Of a stretch of 64,000 bases of DNA, positions 42,896 to 52,734 are shown one piece after another. The stretch comes from Giesbergeria anulus (GTDB lineage Bacteria; Pseudomonadota; Gammaproteobacteria; Burkholderiales; Burkholderiaceae_C). The stretch spans positions 124,001 to 188,000 of the forward strand of contig NZ_FOGD01000001.1 in NCBI RefSeq assembly GCF_900111115.1. Reading direction: 5' to 3'. A program made the translations under genes and the position numbers. The notes below the pieces were generated by a model that made no database searches, was not told the origin of the DNA, and worked only from the letters and a program-made list of their open reading frames with translations. Each line of letters begins with the position of its first letter. The stretch's first letter is position 1.

Positions 42896-45800
42896 TTATT
42901 GCAGCTTCTTGCTCAACTTTTGCATCACATCGCGCTTCTTCTCTGCTTCCTGCTGCACCTGCGCCTGGTACTCATCGCGGCTAATCCGCTGGGTCTGGTA
43001 CTGACGCCGCAGCTGGGAGATATTCAGGTCAATCTCGCGCGCCTTGGCCTCAGCCTCCTTGATAAGATTGCGCCGCAGCACATCAGCCGGATAGCTCCCC
43101 AACTTCACCCCAGCCGATGAAGCAATGGCCTGCGCTACCGACTGCTCACGACTAAAGCCATCAGTGCGGCCATGCTTAGCATCGATGACCGAAGACCATG
43201 CGTATGTCTGTCCAGCATTCTTGACCCCCGACGCCTCCTCTAGTGCCCAGCCAACCGGATTGGGTAAGAGCAAATTGGGTGCAAACGCCTTATAAAAGTA
43301 GTCTGCCAACTTAGCGGTCTTCTGGGCAACACTATCCGTCTCCTGTGTGATTGGCTTGCCGGTGAAGCTCGTCTTGTTCAACACCACTTCAAACAACATG
43401 GCCAATGGCCCCGTAGGCATCAACCCCGGCAACATCGGAATGGCTGAATGCCCTTGGCCGACATCAAACACATCACCCACCGGTATCCAGCGCCGAATGT
43501 CCAAATAAACGGGCGAGTCGTGGGCGTCATTCCACGGCATACGAATCAGCTTGGGCACCATGCCCCAAATAGCACCCGCCTTCTCTTCTGGTAGCAGCTT
43601 GCGCTCCTTGTCATCATCGCCACCAGCCAGCATGTTCCCTAGCGCGTTCAGCCCACCGGCCAGCGCCATGAGCTTGAGCAGCTTGTGCGGCTTTTTGGCG
43701 GCAATCTCTGCCAGCATCGGCACTGCCCGATAAGTGAACGCCAAAAATGGCCACCCCGACTGGCGCATGGCACTGATCCATGGCGCATTGATGCTGTAAT
43801 CCAAAAACGATTTGCGCGCTACCTTGCCAGCGGCCATGTCATCTAAGCCATCCTCCTTGGCCTTGAGCCATGCTGCCAGCCGAAACACATCATCCTCAGC
43901 TTGGTAGATGTCAATCATCGCCTTAGCCGCTTTACCCATCCCCTTGCCCGGTTTGCTGGCCACAGCAGCAGCCCAGCTATCGGAAAATCTGCCATGACTA
44001 GCGTGTTGTAGCGCTGCCATCACGCCTATTTGCGCCTGCATACCGCCGCCATCGTCTTGCCCAAGCTCCTTCTCCAGCGCCGCCAGCAGCGGCTCCAACT
44101 GCTCGTTGGCAATCTCTTGGGTGGCCCACGATCCGGTATCACCACCACTGTCCTGATACCGATTCAGCACCTCCTGTGCCGCCTCACGGTCAGTAATGCC
44201 GCCTGTTTTTTGGCTAGTAGAAAGCAAAATGCGCAAGGCTTTGGTCACATGGCCGGCCCCCACATCATGCCAATCAGCCATCACAAAGTTAGACATGACA
44301 TTGTTCATGTGCACGCTGGGCGACAGTGCCGTCTTGCTGGTTTTCCACAGCGACAACACTTTGGCATAAGTCTCACCAAACGGCTTGAAGCGCCCACCAG
44401 CAACCACTTGACGGACATCATTCCAAATCGGGCCAGGAAGATAATGGTTGGCCAACTTGCCATACTTGAGCACCTCTGTGCCGGGTATCTTCACATCTGG
44501 AACCCTCACCCATTCATTGGTGGCAAAAGTGTCACGCATCCGCTCAGAGGCATCCACTACAGTGCCATCTACCTGATCACCGTCTTTCTTGCCATAGTTT
44601 TGGGCCATCCACTCCAAATAGCGTCCCACCTCCACATCGTGGATCATCATCTGGAGCGTCTTGGCAATGGCAAACCGGGCCTCGTCAATTTCCCCCATCT
44701 GGGTGCGCTCATTCTTGGTAAAGTCGCGCCACAGCACCACCTTCCCTGCTTGGGTGTCGCGCACTTCCCATGTTCCTGCCTGCGACCAGTCACTAAGCTT
44801 GTCGCTGTACTTGCTGGGGACAGGTTCGCCAGCAGGCCAGTACACCACCTCCTGTAACTTGCCCGGTTGCTTACTCTCCATGCCCGGCAAAGGCTCTATC
44901 CCTTCACCTGACGGCGCGCGCCGCTCTAGGCGGATGAACTTCTGCCCCTTCAGAGATGTATCGACTTTGTAGGGCACCACCTTGCGCCCCCACCATTCAG
45001 GAGCGACATTGCGTATCTCAGCCATAGAGGCAAATTCGCTCAGGCCCCGGCCTTGATATTGCTCCCCTAAAACCGCAATAGCCCGTGAGCGCACGGCTTT
45101 CTCCTCGGCGCTCAGGCCCAAGGTGTACTTTTCATAGGATCGATGCAGGTAGGCGAACTTATGCCGCTCGTACGCCTCTGGGGACAACTGCCCAAGGCGC
45201 ACCGCCTCACGGCTTAGCTTGTCGATCATTTGCTGCACTTCTTTGAGCACCTTGACCGACTCTTGGGGCAGCCCCTGCATCACGGAGTCATAAGCGGCCG
45301 CGTCAGCCCCCTCCTTCATATTCATCCACTCATAGGCCACCCGGCTCTCAGCCCGCGTCAAGGTGGCCAGCTTTTCGACGAGGGCACCTGTCTTACGCAG
45401 CTGCACCCGCTGGCGGCCTTGGAGTAAAGCGCGCTGGTCAATCACCGCTTCAGGTACCCCGTAATCTGAAACGACACCCGCCTTAACCCGCTCAGGAATC
45501 AGGCGCTCCAGCAGGACAGCCGCCTTGTCGTAAACATTGCGAGTCACCCGCTCAACACCGGTGGTGCGGGTAATGGCATGGGCTACCCTATCTAAGGGCG
45601 CGGCGCGGCCCACAGGCTTGCCAATCAGTTTATCGGCACGCTCAGCAGCTGTTGTGGGTGCGGGGGCCTCGGGGGAACTGCGACTTAGGCGGGAACCGGA
45701 GCTTGGTGAATCCGCGCGTTGGGGAATATTTTTTGAAGCGAGGCGATCGATTCGCGCTTGTTTTGCTGTAACGACTCGAGTTCGGAGCTCGTCAGCCGAT

Positions 45801-48800
45801 CGGAAGCCAATGAGGTACTGGGCTTCTGCGGCGGTAAGCTGCTGGGGGCCAAAGCCGAAGAGTTCGCGGATGACTTCTCCATGACGGGCCTCCAGTTGGT
45901 TGACGGTTTTGCGATCAGCTTGAATTTTACCCCCACGCATGGCATTGACCAACACCACGGAGCCAGCCACATCACCACCACTGCTTTGAATATAGGCTGC
46001 CAAATCGGCCAAAGTGCTACCCATGGTGGTGACGTCATCCACCAGCACATAGCGTCGGCCAGGCTCAACATAACCTGAAAACTCAGCACGGGCCAGCAAG
46101 CGCTCCATCGCGCCTGCCCCAGTGTGAAATGCACGGTTGGCCTGTGTAAGGCTGGTATCCACTTGTGCCCCCAAATGGTCGGCATACATCATGGCCAAGG
46201 CATTAGGGATTTGGTTGCGCCCTGTGGCCTCTTCGGCATGAACAGGAACAAACACCACATCCGATCCAAACTTTTCATGGGCCGATTGCAAATCTTCTGG
46301 CTTCACAAGATCCTGCACCAGCGCGGCGGCAGCCATGAGGTCACCTCCCTTGGCTGCCTTGTAATCTGGGTGCGCCTTCATAGGAATATCATTTTTGAAG
46401 GTGCCAATCACCGTGGCACTGCCTTCATTAAATGCTTTGCCCCCATGCGCCCGAGAGAGTGCAATGGGTGCAGACGTGCTCGCAGCAGACTCTTTCAGCC
46501 GAGACAAGCGCGTGGCCCCCACATACCCTGATGGCTGCCCGTCGCGCTGGCCCGCCACATAATCGCGTGCAGCGCGCACCAGATCGGCTACAAACCAGTC
46601 AGCCTGTTGCTGCTCATCCAAAGAGCCATTCAGCCAAGTAGTGAGGCGGTCGGCCAGCTTCTCATAGCCACGGCGATCAAGAAAATCCCGCACCTTTAGC
46701 ACTACCTTGCGCCAGCCCTTGAGCTGGGCCAGTTCCTTGGTCGGAATGTCAACAATCACCTCTTCCGTGGCTTCAGCATCTGAAAGACGGCCCCGCTCTT
46801 GCAGTTTGGAGGCCTGTTTTCGTACACTGGCGTTGTGGACCCAGACCATTTGCATGGCGGACTTCAAGCCATCCGCACCCAGTACGGCCCGTAACCCAAA
46901 GTGGGCCGCTTCATGCTCTGCCAGCACATGCTCAGCCTGCTCAAGACTTTGCAGGCCAGACCCGAACAGGTAGAACTCACCTTCGTGCATCGCCCCCTGA
47001 ACGTCATACCAGGCATCTTGCCGGTTGATGTATTCCATCAGGCTGTAAGGTGCGCTGGATGGGTCAGCCAACACATTCACCTTGGGCATATTCGGCATCT
47101 TGGCCTTCAGCCGATCAGCCAAGGCTTGCAGATCCTGCAATGGGACGCCAGACACACCATCGACAGAACCGGCGACGCCTATAGCCAACCGTGTGTCAGA
47201 TCCTAGGGGCGCTTCTACTGATTCTCTGTTGCCATCGACTGTGGTTTGGCCTTCTGCTGCTCCCGGCTGTCCTGCTGTGGCATCGGGTCTGGTAGCTGCA
47301 TCGCCTTCAGGGCTGCCATCAAAGCCCTGCGTATCCGTGGATTGCTGTCCACCTTGTCCATCAGAGAACGAACTTTCTCTATCGACTCTCCGCTGGGGGT
47401 CTTGGTTAGGGTTGTCATTTGGCGCTACCTCTCTGGCTTGTGTCAGTAAATCGGATCGTGATGGTGCAGGCCCCGCATCGCCAAGGATTGACGATTGCCG
47501 TGGGTCTCCAACCTGCTCCAGCGCCTCGTAATAGCGCTGGAAAAACTCTGCAATGCGGCGTGGGCTGCGCGTGTTATCTGCCAAAAACTGCATGAGTTCT
47601 GCTGTCTCTGGCGAGTACTTCTGCCCCGTCAAATCGGTCTGCGCCAACTCCTGCGCCACCGTCCAACCCTTATCGCGCAAGGCAGATAAGCCCTCCACCG
47701 CCTGCACCAAGTCGGGTGCAATGTCCCCCTGATGCAAGGCCCCTGCCTCCATACGCTCACGCGCAGATGCAATGGTCGGTGCTACTCGCAGCAGAGCCTT
47801 GCTGATATTGAGCAAGTTGTTGTCCATGCTCTCGGTCATCCGGCGCAAGGTGGGCGAATCCCCATACGCCTTGGCCAGCACTGCATTCTGAATGCGCCGG
47901 TACCCAGCAGCGGACAAACGCCCATCGGCCTCCATCATCTCGCTTTGTTCCGTGATGGGTAACGTGCTCCTGAACTGGCGAATGAAGTCACGGCTGTTAG
48001 AAAAATCGCCATCCTCCGTGGGGTTGAGACCCTCTAGGCTATTGAGCCGGGCAGCATCCGCTTTGGCCTGCTCGCTGGGGCTCATGCGCTGCACCGTGCT
48101 GGCATTGGCTTGGCGTGCAAACTCAGCCCGGTTGACGGGCGTGGAGCGCACCCGCACCAATACCGGCTTGGGCGTCACATCCACTGTGGCCGGATCAATA
48201 CCAAACTGGGCAGCCTTGTCTCGCAGAAATGCTTTGTAGTTCTCGGCCTTCTGGCCGTTAGCTTGGTGGTATACGCGCTTCAGGGCAATCATTCGGGCAT
48301 TGCCAGACTCCACCAATCCATCTGCCCCCACAATCGGCGCACCCGTGGCAGCGTCCGCAGATGCCCCCAGCCGTGCTGGGTCTAACTTTTGCACAATGCC
48401 CGACACCTGTAATTCACTGGCACGTCGGCTGCGGTCGCGTGGCTGTAACTCTTGTGGGTACAGCGGATTGGGCCACGAGCCCTCAATATGGGATGTGATC
48501 AGATCGTCTGCACTCATCAGCGCATAGACACCATCGAGCTTCACACCCGATTCGGTACTAAAAGAGGTGGGTGCTCCCTTGGCCGCTTGTGGCCATGTCG
48601 CTGCAATTTGGTTACGTTCTTGCTCCAGCATAGCCGCCTTGGCTGCCAACTCTTGGCGTGACTGGTCAAAAGCGGGGCCATAGCCGTTTTCTGGAGTCTC
48701 ATCCTGCAACCGCTCCCGAACACTCATCAACTCGGCATCCAATTCCACCGCCCGATCCAATGCGGTCAAAGCCACAGGCTGCTTGAGGGCCTTTTCTGCA

Positions 48801-51082
48801 GCTTCCGCAGAGGCCTGCGCTTGCGCCTCAGGATTCTGTGCAGGCGGCTCAGAATTTGGCCCAAGGGTTCCAGAATCCTGCGCTTGCGTTTCAGGCGCAG
48901 CCTCTGGTGCGGGTGCGATCTGCGCTTCAATAGCCTGCATGGCCTGTTCCCGCACTTTAGGCGGTTGCTGTGGGTTTTTGGCAGTGTTCAGCAGCGTAAT
49001 CAGTTCCTGCACTGCCTGAGGGCCACCATCTACCTGACGCAGCGTATCCAGCAACCCACCGCCATCCTTGCCACCACGAACCAGATTCTCTGCTTCTGCA
49101 ATGCGCTGGGCTAATGTCTTCGGTGCGATGGTGGCAGGTGCAGTATCGGGGGCTAGCGTGGCATCCGGCGCTGATGTCCGAGCATCTGAACTTGGGGCGC
49201 GCCCATCACCCAGCACCTGCTTGCCATAAGCAAAGCCGTGCATCCCCCCGCCCATTGCCAAACCAGCCGCAGCATTTTGGGCAATAGCACCCCCCACATC
49301 CAGCTTGGCAGAGGGATCTGCCTGCACCACGGCACCATGCTGCACCGTATCCTCCGGTACGCCTTGGATCACCTCCTCCACCGTGTCTTGGCCAGCCCGC
49401 TTAGCCAGCTCCTTGCCGGTCAAGCGCTCGACACCGGCCACCGTTTTAGCCGTGGCATCGCCACCGAATATCTTGTTCGTGATGCCTGTCCCTAGGCCTG
49501 TGACCACCACCGAGGGCAGTGCTGCCTGGTCGGCCAACTCATTGGCCAGCCGTTCACGGGCCTTATACGGATTCTTGACCTCCGCCATCAGCTCTTTGTA
49601 CCGATCTGAGGATGCGGCGAGCTTATCCAGCGGCATCCCCATCACCTGCTGATAAATCCCCTCCGAGGCATTCATGCCCGATGAGGCTGCCTCTGACAAA
49701 AGGCCAGCGCTAGAAGCCCTAGCCACGGCCTGCTGTTGCAGCGGTGCCATTGCTGCGGCGGCCGCTTCGGCCTGTGCTGCTGCCGTTCCACCCGCTTTGG
49801 CTATGCCCGCTGCAGCCGCATCACCAGCATTGGTCGCTGCCGCCAGTTTGCCACCGGCGGCCAAACGCGCCATACCCACGCCCATCAGCATATCGGGCAC
49901 CGAGCGGGCCATCGTGTGGGTGAAGGCCATCGGGTTGTCTGCAATGGCTTTCAGGTTGCCCACAAACCCCTCGGCTTGTGCCGTCGCCTGCTGTTGTCGC
50001 AACAGTTCAGGGTTTGTGGCCGCATCCGCTGCCATGATGGCTTGGGTGCGACTGCGGGCATCCTCTTGCAGGCCTAAGCCCATCCGGGCCATCATGGTCA
50101 TGGGGTTGGCCCAGCCCCCATCTTCGCCCACCTTGGCGTTTTCTAGGCGTTGTTCAGCGGCAAACTGCGATGCCATCTGTGCAGTCTGCTGGATATCTGG
50201 GTTCGCCTTGGCATCCATGCCTTCCAGCTTATTGGCCAGCCATGTCATGCCCTGGTCGGCCAGTGCAGCAGCCCCCGTCACACCCGCCAAAGCGTTAGCC
50301 GCCGGTGCCTGCAAGAACTTGCCAATGCCGCCTTGGATGCCCAAAACGCCGGTACCAATGCCACTCGACACTGCACCGGCATAGTCCCCAGCCTTCTGTA
50401 GCGCAGTCCCTGGCATGGGTGCCTTCGGGTCAATGCCGGCCTCCGCAAACAGGTCTCGCCCACCACCATCCCACGGCGCTTTGGGATCAATACCCGCCTC
50501 AGCAAACAGATCGCGCCCACCAGCCGGGCGGTTGCGATCAATCCCCAACTGGGCAAACACGTCGCGCCCCGCAGTGCCCGGTGCTTGCTGCGAGGAACCA
50601 CCCGACAAATCAGAACCACCCTGCGCCGTGCCAATCGTGCGTGTCAACTTGTTCACGTAGGCGGGGTCAGTGGCATAGCCCCCAGCTTTTAAGGCCTGTG
50701 CAAACTCTTGCGGCGTTTCAGCTACCCGCGCATCGGGGTATTTGCGATCCAGCAGCCGCACCAGATCCCGAGTCGACTCCTCATAGTCAGTGTATTGGCG
50801 GTAACGATGATTCGATCCCTCCGCCTTGTCAGTGGCCCGGATGCCTGTTCCATCCTTGGAAAAATCCTTGATGTTGAACAGATTGTGGGTGTCCACCCCA
50901 TCACCTTTGATCGTTGCAGCCCCGCCACGGGTTTCCAGCTTGGCCAGCCCCAGCAAAAAATCAGAGCTGTAGCCCGTCTCCTGCGCCACCTTCTTGATGG
51001 CATCTTCCGGGGAGAGCTTGGTATCACCCCCATCAGACCCCCTGACCTCAATCCCCAACTCAGCAAACAAGTCCCGTGCCAT
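42896..51082 (-). CDS. Giant multidomain phage virion (polyvalent-type) protein
   Basis: 2728 residues from ATG 51080-51082 with AAAGG upstream. In order: GH73-like peptidoglycan hydrolase at about 15-150 (LLGLAKLETRGG, THNLFNIKDFS, YATDPAYVNKLTRTIG); short RDLFAEAGID repeats at 172-222; an Ala/Gln-rich middle; a ddrB-type ParB-like domain near 860-1000 (GLVESGNARMIALKRVYHQ); a zincin-like HEAAH near 1390 (LAEHEAAHFGLRAV); a phosphoribosyltransferase-like domain at about 1560-1750 (RYVLVDDVTTMGSTLADLA); then a long C-terminal region with WPFLAFTYRAVPMLAEIAA and a Lys-rich coiled-coil end. Known families with such mixes are the polyvalent proteins of phages and conjugative elements, injected with the DNA and thought to protect it or act on the host. 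A role in cell-wall passage at ejection follows from the GH73 part. It is one intact frame of 8.2 kb. Confidence 0.88.
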   Translation of the reverse strand: MARDLFAELGIEVRGSDGGDTKLSPEDAIKKVAQETGYSSDFLLGLAKLETRGGAATIKGDGVDTHNLFNIKDFSKDGTGIRATDKAEGSNHRYRQYTDYEESTRDLVRLLDRKYPDARVAETPQEFAQALKAGGYATDPAYVNKLTRTIGTAQGGSDLSGGSSQQAPGTAGRDVFAQLGIDRNRPAGGRDLFAEAGIDPKAPWDGGGRDLFAEAGIDPKAPMPGTALQKAGDYAGAVSSGIGTGVLGIQGGIGKFLQAPAANALAGVTGAAALADQGMTWLANKLEGMDAKANPDIQQTAQMASQFAAEQRLENAKVGEDGGWANPMTMMARMGLGLQEDARSRTQAIMAADAATNPELLRQQQATAQAEGFVGNLKAIADNPMAFTHTMARSVPDMLMGVGMARLAAGGKLAAATNAGDAAAAGIAKAGGTAAAQAEAAAAAMAPLQQQAVARASSAGLLSEAASSGMNASEGIYQQVMGMPLDKLAASSDRYKELMAEVKNPYKARERLANELADQAALPSVVVTGLGTGITNKIFGGDATAKTVAGVERLTGKELAKRAGQDTVEEVIQGVPEDTVQHGAVVQADPSAKLDVGGAIAQNAAAGLAMGGGMHGFAYGKQVLGDGRAPSSDARTSAPDATLAPDTAPATIAPKTLAQRIAEAENLVRGGKDGGGLLDTLRQVDGGPQAVQELITLLNTAKNPQQPPKVREQAMQAIEAQIAPAPEAAPETQAQDSGTLGPNSEPPAQNPEAQAQASAEAAEKALKQPVALTALDRAVELDAELMSVRERLQDETPENGYGPAFDQSRQELAAKAAMLEQERNQIAATWPQAAKGAPTSFSTESGVKLDGVYALMSADDLITSHIEGSWPNPLYPQELQPRDRSRRASELQVSGIVQKLDPARLGASADAATGAPIVGADGLVESGNARMIALKRVYHQANGQKAENYKAFLRDKAAQFGIDPATVDVTPKPVLVRVRSTPVNRAEFARQANASTVQRMSPSEQAKADAARLNSLEGLNPTEDGDFSNSRDFIRQFRSTLPITEQSEMMEADGRLSAAGYRRIQNAVLAKAYGDSPTLRRMTESMDNNLLNISKALLRVAPTIASARERMEAGALHQGDIAPDLVQAVEGLSALRDKGWTVAQELAQTDLTGQKYSPETAELMQFLADNTRSPRRIAEFFQRYYEALEQVGDPRQSSILGDAGPAPSRSDLLTQAREVAPNDNPNQDPQRRVDRESSFSDGQGGQQSTDTQGFDGSPEGDAATRPDATAGQPGAAEGQTTVDGNRESVEAPLGSDTRLAIGVAGSVDGVSGVPLQDLQALADRLKAKMPNMPKVNVLADPSSAPYSLMEYINRQDAWYDVQGAMHEGEFYLFGSGLQSLEQAEHVLAEHEAAHFGLRAVLGADGLKSAMQMVWVHNASVRKQASKLQERGRLSDAEATEEVIVDIPTKELAQLKGWRKVVLKVRDFLDRRGYEKLADRLTTWLNGSLDEQQQADWFVADLVRAARDYVAGQRDGQPSGYVGATRLSRLKESAASTSAPIALSRAHGGKAFNEGSATVIGTFKNDIPMKAHPDYKAAKGGDLMAAAALVQDLVKPEDLQSAHEKFGSDVVFVPVHAEEATGRNQIPNALAMMYADHLGAQVDTSLTQANRAFHTGAGAMERLLARAEFSGYVEPGRRYVLVDDVTTMGSTLADLAAYIQSSGGDVAGSVVLVNAMRGGKIQADRKTVNQLEARHGEVIRELFGFGPQQLTAAEAQYLIGFRSADELRTRVVTAKQARIDRLASKNIPQRADSPSSGSRLSRSSPEAPAPTTAAERADKLIGKPVGRAAPLDRVAHAITRTTGVERVTRNVYDKAAVLLERLIPERVKAGVVSDYGVPEAVIDQRALLQGRQRVQLRKTGALVEKLATLTRAESRVAYEWMNMKEGADAAAYDSVMQGLPQESVKVLKEVQQMIDKLSREAVRLGQLSPEAYERHKFAYLHRSYEKYTLGLSAEEKAVRSRAIAVLGEQYQGRGLSEFASMAEIRNVAPEWWGRKVVPYKVDTSLKGQKFIRLERRAPSGEGIEPLPGMESKQPGKLQEVVYWPAGEPVPSKYSDKLSDWSQAGTWEVRDTQAGKVVLWRDFTKNERTQMGEIDEARFAIAKTLQMMIHDVEVGRYLEWMAQNYGKKDGDQVDGTVVDASERMRDTFATNEWVRVPDVKIPGTEVLKYGKLANHYLPGPIWNDVRQVVAGGRFKPFGETYAKVLSLWKTSKTALSPSVHMNNVMSNFVMADWHDVGAGHVTKALRILLSTSQKTGGITDREAAQEVLNRYQDSGGDTGSWATQEIANEQLEPLLAALEKELGQDDGGGMQAQIGVMAALQHASHGRFSDSWAAAVASKPGKGMGKAAKAMIDIYQAEDDVFRLAAWLKAKEDGLDDMAAGKVARKSFLDYSINAPWISAMRQSGWPFLAFTYRAVPMLAEIAAKKPHKLLKLMALAGGLNALGNMLAGGDDDKERKLLPEEKAGAIWGMVPKLIRMPWNDAHDSPVYLDIRRWIPVGDVFDVGQGHSAIPMLPGLMPTGPLAMLFEVVLNKTSFTGKPITQETDSVAQKTAKLADYFYKAFAPNLLLPNPVGWALEEASGVKNAGQTYAWSSVIDAKHGRTDGFSREQSVAQAIASSAGVKLGSYPADVLRRNLIKEAEAKAREIDLNISQLRRQYQTQRISRDEYQAQVQQEAEKKRDVMQKLSKKLQ
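50417..50569 (-). repeat. Internal repeats encoding RDLFAEAGID motifs
   Basis: Three tandem 15-20-residue units in the giant protein read GRDVFAQLGIDRNRPAG, GRDLFAEAGIDPKAPWDG and GRDLFAEAGIDPKAPMPG. A fourth copy, ARDLFAELGIEV, is the very N-terminus of the same protein. The conserved core is RDxFAxxGI followed by Asp or Glu. Confidence 0.88.
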
Positions 51083-51151
51083 AACAAACCTTTGGTTGAA
51101 CCTTCAAAGGCTGCCATGCTTGGTGGCTGTCCTTGCGCCTCGTTGAACAAG

Positions 51152-51173
51152 AAAAAGCCCGCACGGGGCGGGC
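51152..51173 (-). terminator. Rho-independent terminator after the AntA antirepressor gene
   Basis: On the minus strand, GCCCGC and GCGGGC (51157-51162 with 51168-51173) form a stem with a 5-base loop, followed by five T (51152-51156). It separates the AntA transcript from the giant virion gene, which then needs its own promoter in the next 70 bases or read-through. Confidence 0.85.
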
Positions 51174-51193
51174 CGGGGGGTTAAACGGGGCGC

Positions 51194-51943
51194 TTAGTGG
51201 GCTAGGCCCAATTGCTGGTCGATGCCACCGAGGGCTTGATGCGCTTTGGTTTGGATGTAGCGCAGCATGTCCCGCACAGCCCCTAGTTCTTGGTGGTAGT
51301 GGTGCGCCAAGCAATTGCCTAGCGCGGCTTTACCCAATACGCCTTTGATGACTTCGTTATCCGGGTCATTCAAGTGGGCGGCATTGGTGTTCCAAGCCAC
51401 CCGGCGCTCTAAGTGGGCGCGAATCAGTGGATAAGCTTCGCCCACCAAGCGCCCGGCGGTTTGGTCAATCAGTGTGTGCTGGGCAGCCGTCAGGGGCTTG
51501 GGGTCACATTGGCCGGACAGCAGTAGGGCGGCTACGTTGATGCTGTCGCCGTGAGGTTGGTAGGTAGCAGTTGCCTTTAGCGCCTGACGTTCGCAAGCAA
51601 TGAAGTAGCGCCGGGCTTCGCGGCCCTTGGCGTTGTTCTCCACCATACTCAACTCTTTGGCCATGTCGAGGGTCAGGTGGTAGTCGGTCAGTTTTTGCGC
51701 CCGTGCTTTTGAGCTCACCAAATCGGGGGAGCTCAAATTCTCTACCGTGATGAAGTCCTCGTTTACAACAAAGCCGAACTTGGCGATGCGGCCCTTGATC
51801 CAAGTCGTGAAATCCCGCTTCACGCTCATGAAGCTATGCAGAGCGCGAGCGCAGCAAAGCTGAATCACTTCACCGCCGATGGTGTCGTTAAAAACTGGGA
51901 TGAGTGCAGCGTTGCTGCCGGTAGTTTGGATAGAATGGCTCAT
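51194..51943 (-). CDS. AntA/AntB-family phage antirepressor
   Basis: 249 residues. The AntA/AntB domain is at the N-terminus: ARALHSFMSVKRDFTTWIK, KFGFVVNEDFITVENLSS, YHLTLDMAKELSMVENNAKGREARRYFIACER. The last segment is a very typical end of this domain family. The C-terminal half (about 130-249) has no recognised domain and a His-rich stretch (NCLAHHYHQELG). Antirepressors of this type bind the main phage repressor and inactivate it, so lytic genes switch on. It follows the ORF6N gene and an 85-base gap, and is closed by a terminator. Confidence 0.9.
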   Translation of the reverse strand: MSHSIQTTGSNAALIPVFNDTIGGEVIQLCCARALHSFMSVKRDFTTWIKGRIAKFGFVVNEDFITVENLSSPDLVSSKARAQKLTDYHLTLDMAKELSMVENNAKGREARRYFIACERQALKATATYQPHGDSINVAALLLSGQCDPKPLTAAQHTLIDQTAGRLVGEAYPLIRAHLERRVAWNTNAAHLNDPDNEVIKGVLGKAALGNCLAHHYHQELGAVRDMLRYIQTKAHQALGGIDQQLGLAH

Positions 51944-51976
51944 GTTGATACCTTTTTGTTTCGGTTGTTGACAATC

Positions 51977-52015
51977 AAAGCCTCAGCGGGTCTAAGCGCT
52001 GGGGCTTTTTTCTTT
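51977..52015 (+). terminator. Strong plus-strand terminator in the AntA/ORF6N gap
   Basis: AAAGCCTCAGCG (51977-51988) pairs with CGCTGGGGCTTT (51997-52008) over 12 base pairs with one G-T pair and an 8-base loop, followed by TTTTTTCTTT. The T run is on the plus strand only, while both neighbouring genes are on the minus strand. No plus-strand gene ends here. Confidence 0.8.
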
Positions 52016-52028
52016 GCGCTGTTGCGGC

Positions 52029-52706
52029 TCATGAGAACAACAGCTTTTCCACCATGTCAAGTTGCGGCGGCGTGCCGTGCAGTTTTGCTTGGTTGCTGGT
52101 GATGCGCTGCCAGTCGTTGCGCGTGTCCTGACCAAGGGCGAAGCGGTCGCAGAAGTCAGCCACTTCAGCGGTTTGCTCCTTGGACATATCTTTGAAACAG
52201 TACGACCCCGCGAACAGGTTTAGCAGCGTATAGACCTTGTTGAACATCAAGTGGTGCTTAACCACGGTGTCGATGGCAAAGTGGTACAGCGGCAGGCGGT
52301 CGTGCTTAGTGCTGCGCTCGTGGCCATCGACCACTGGGGCGCGGGTCAGCATCTGGGCAAAGTAGCTATCCTCCATCTGCTCGAACACATCCCAAGCCTG
52401 ATCCGTTTCCAACATCTTGGCGTGACGGGCAGCGCCGCGTTCTGTCCAAAGGATGAGGTGTGCTGCTCGTTTGGCAACCAACCCAACAATATTGGGTTGG
52501 TTCTTGAACTCCTTCAAGTCATCGTTTTGCAGCTTGATGAAGTGCTTCCCTTCCTCAAACCGGTTGCGGTTGTTTTCAAAGTTGACACTCAGATTTTTCT
52601 CTGTGCATCCGTAAAGTTCAGCGAGTTGTTGCGTAGTGCAAACGCGCTGCCCCTTGTAGCCGATAACGGGCGTGGCGATGGTGCCAATGGTGATGGTGTG
52701 GGTCAT
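52029..52706 (-). CDS. ORF6N-domain phage antirepressor
   Basis: 225 residues from ATG 52704-52706; a longer reading to 52784 overlaps the Arc-like gene and is rejected. The ORF6N domain (about 10-100) shows GYKGQRVCTTQQLAELYGCT, NLSVNFENNRNRFEEGKHFIKL and LILWTERGAARHAKMLETDQ. The C-terminal part resembles antirepressor effector halves and is helical (DTVVKHHLMFNKVYTLLN). ORF6N occurs in phage proteins that take part in repressor inactivation. It lies 28 bases after the Arc-like gene, in the place that Ant has in P22 after Arc. Confidence 0.9.
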   Translation of the reverse strand: MTHTITIGTIATPVIGYKGQRVCTTQQLAELYGCTEKNLSVNFENNRNRFEEGKHFIKLQNDDLKEFKNQPNIVGLVAKRAAHLILWTERGAARHAKMLETDQAWDVFEQMEDSYFAQMLTRAPVVDGHERSTKHDRLPLYHFAIDTVVKHHLMFNKVYTLLNLFAGSYCFKDMSKEQTAEVADFCDRFALGQDTRNDWQRITSNQAKLHGTPPQLDMVEKLLFS

Positions 52707-52734
52707 GTTTTGTGGTGTATTTGTGGTTTTTTTC

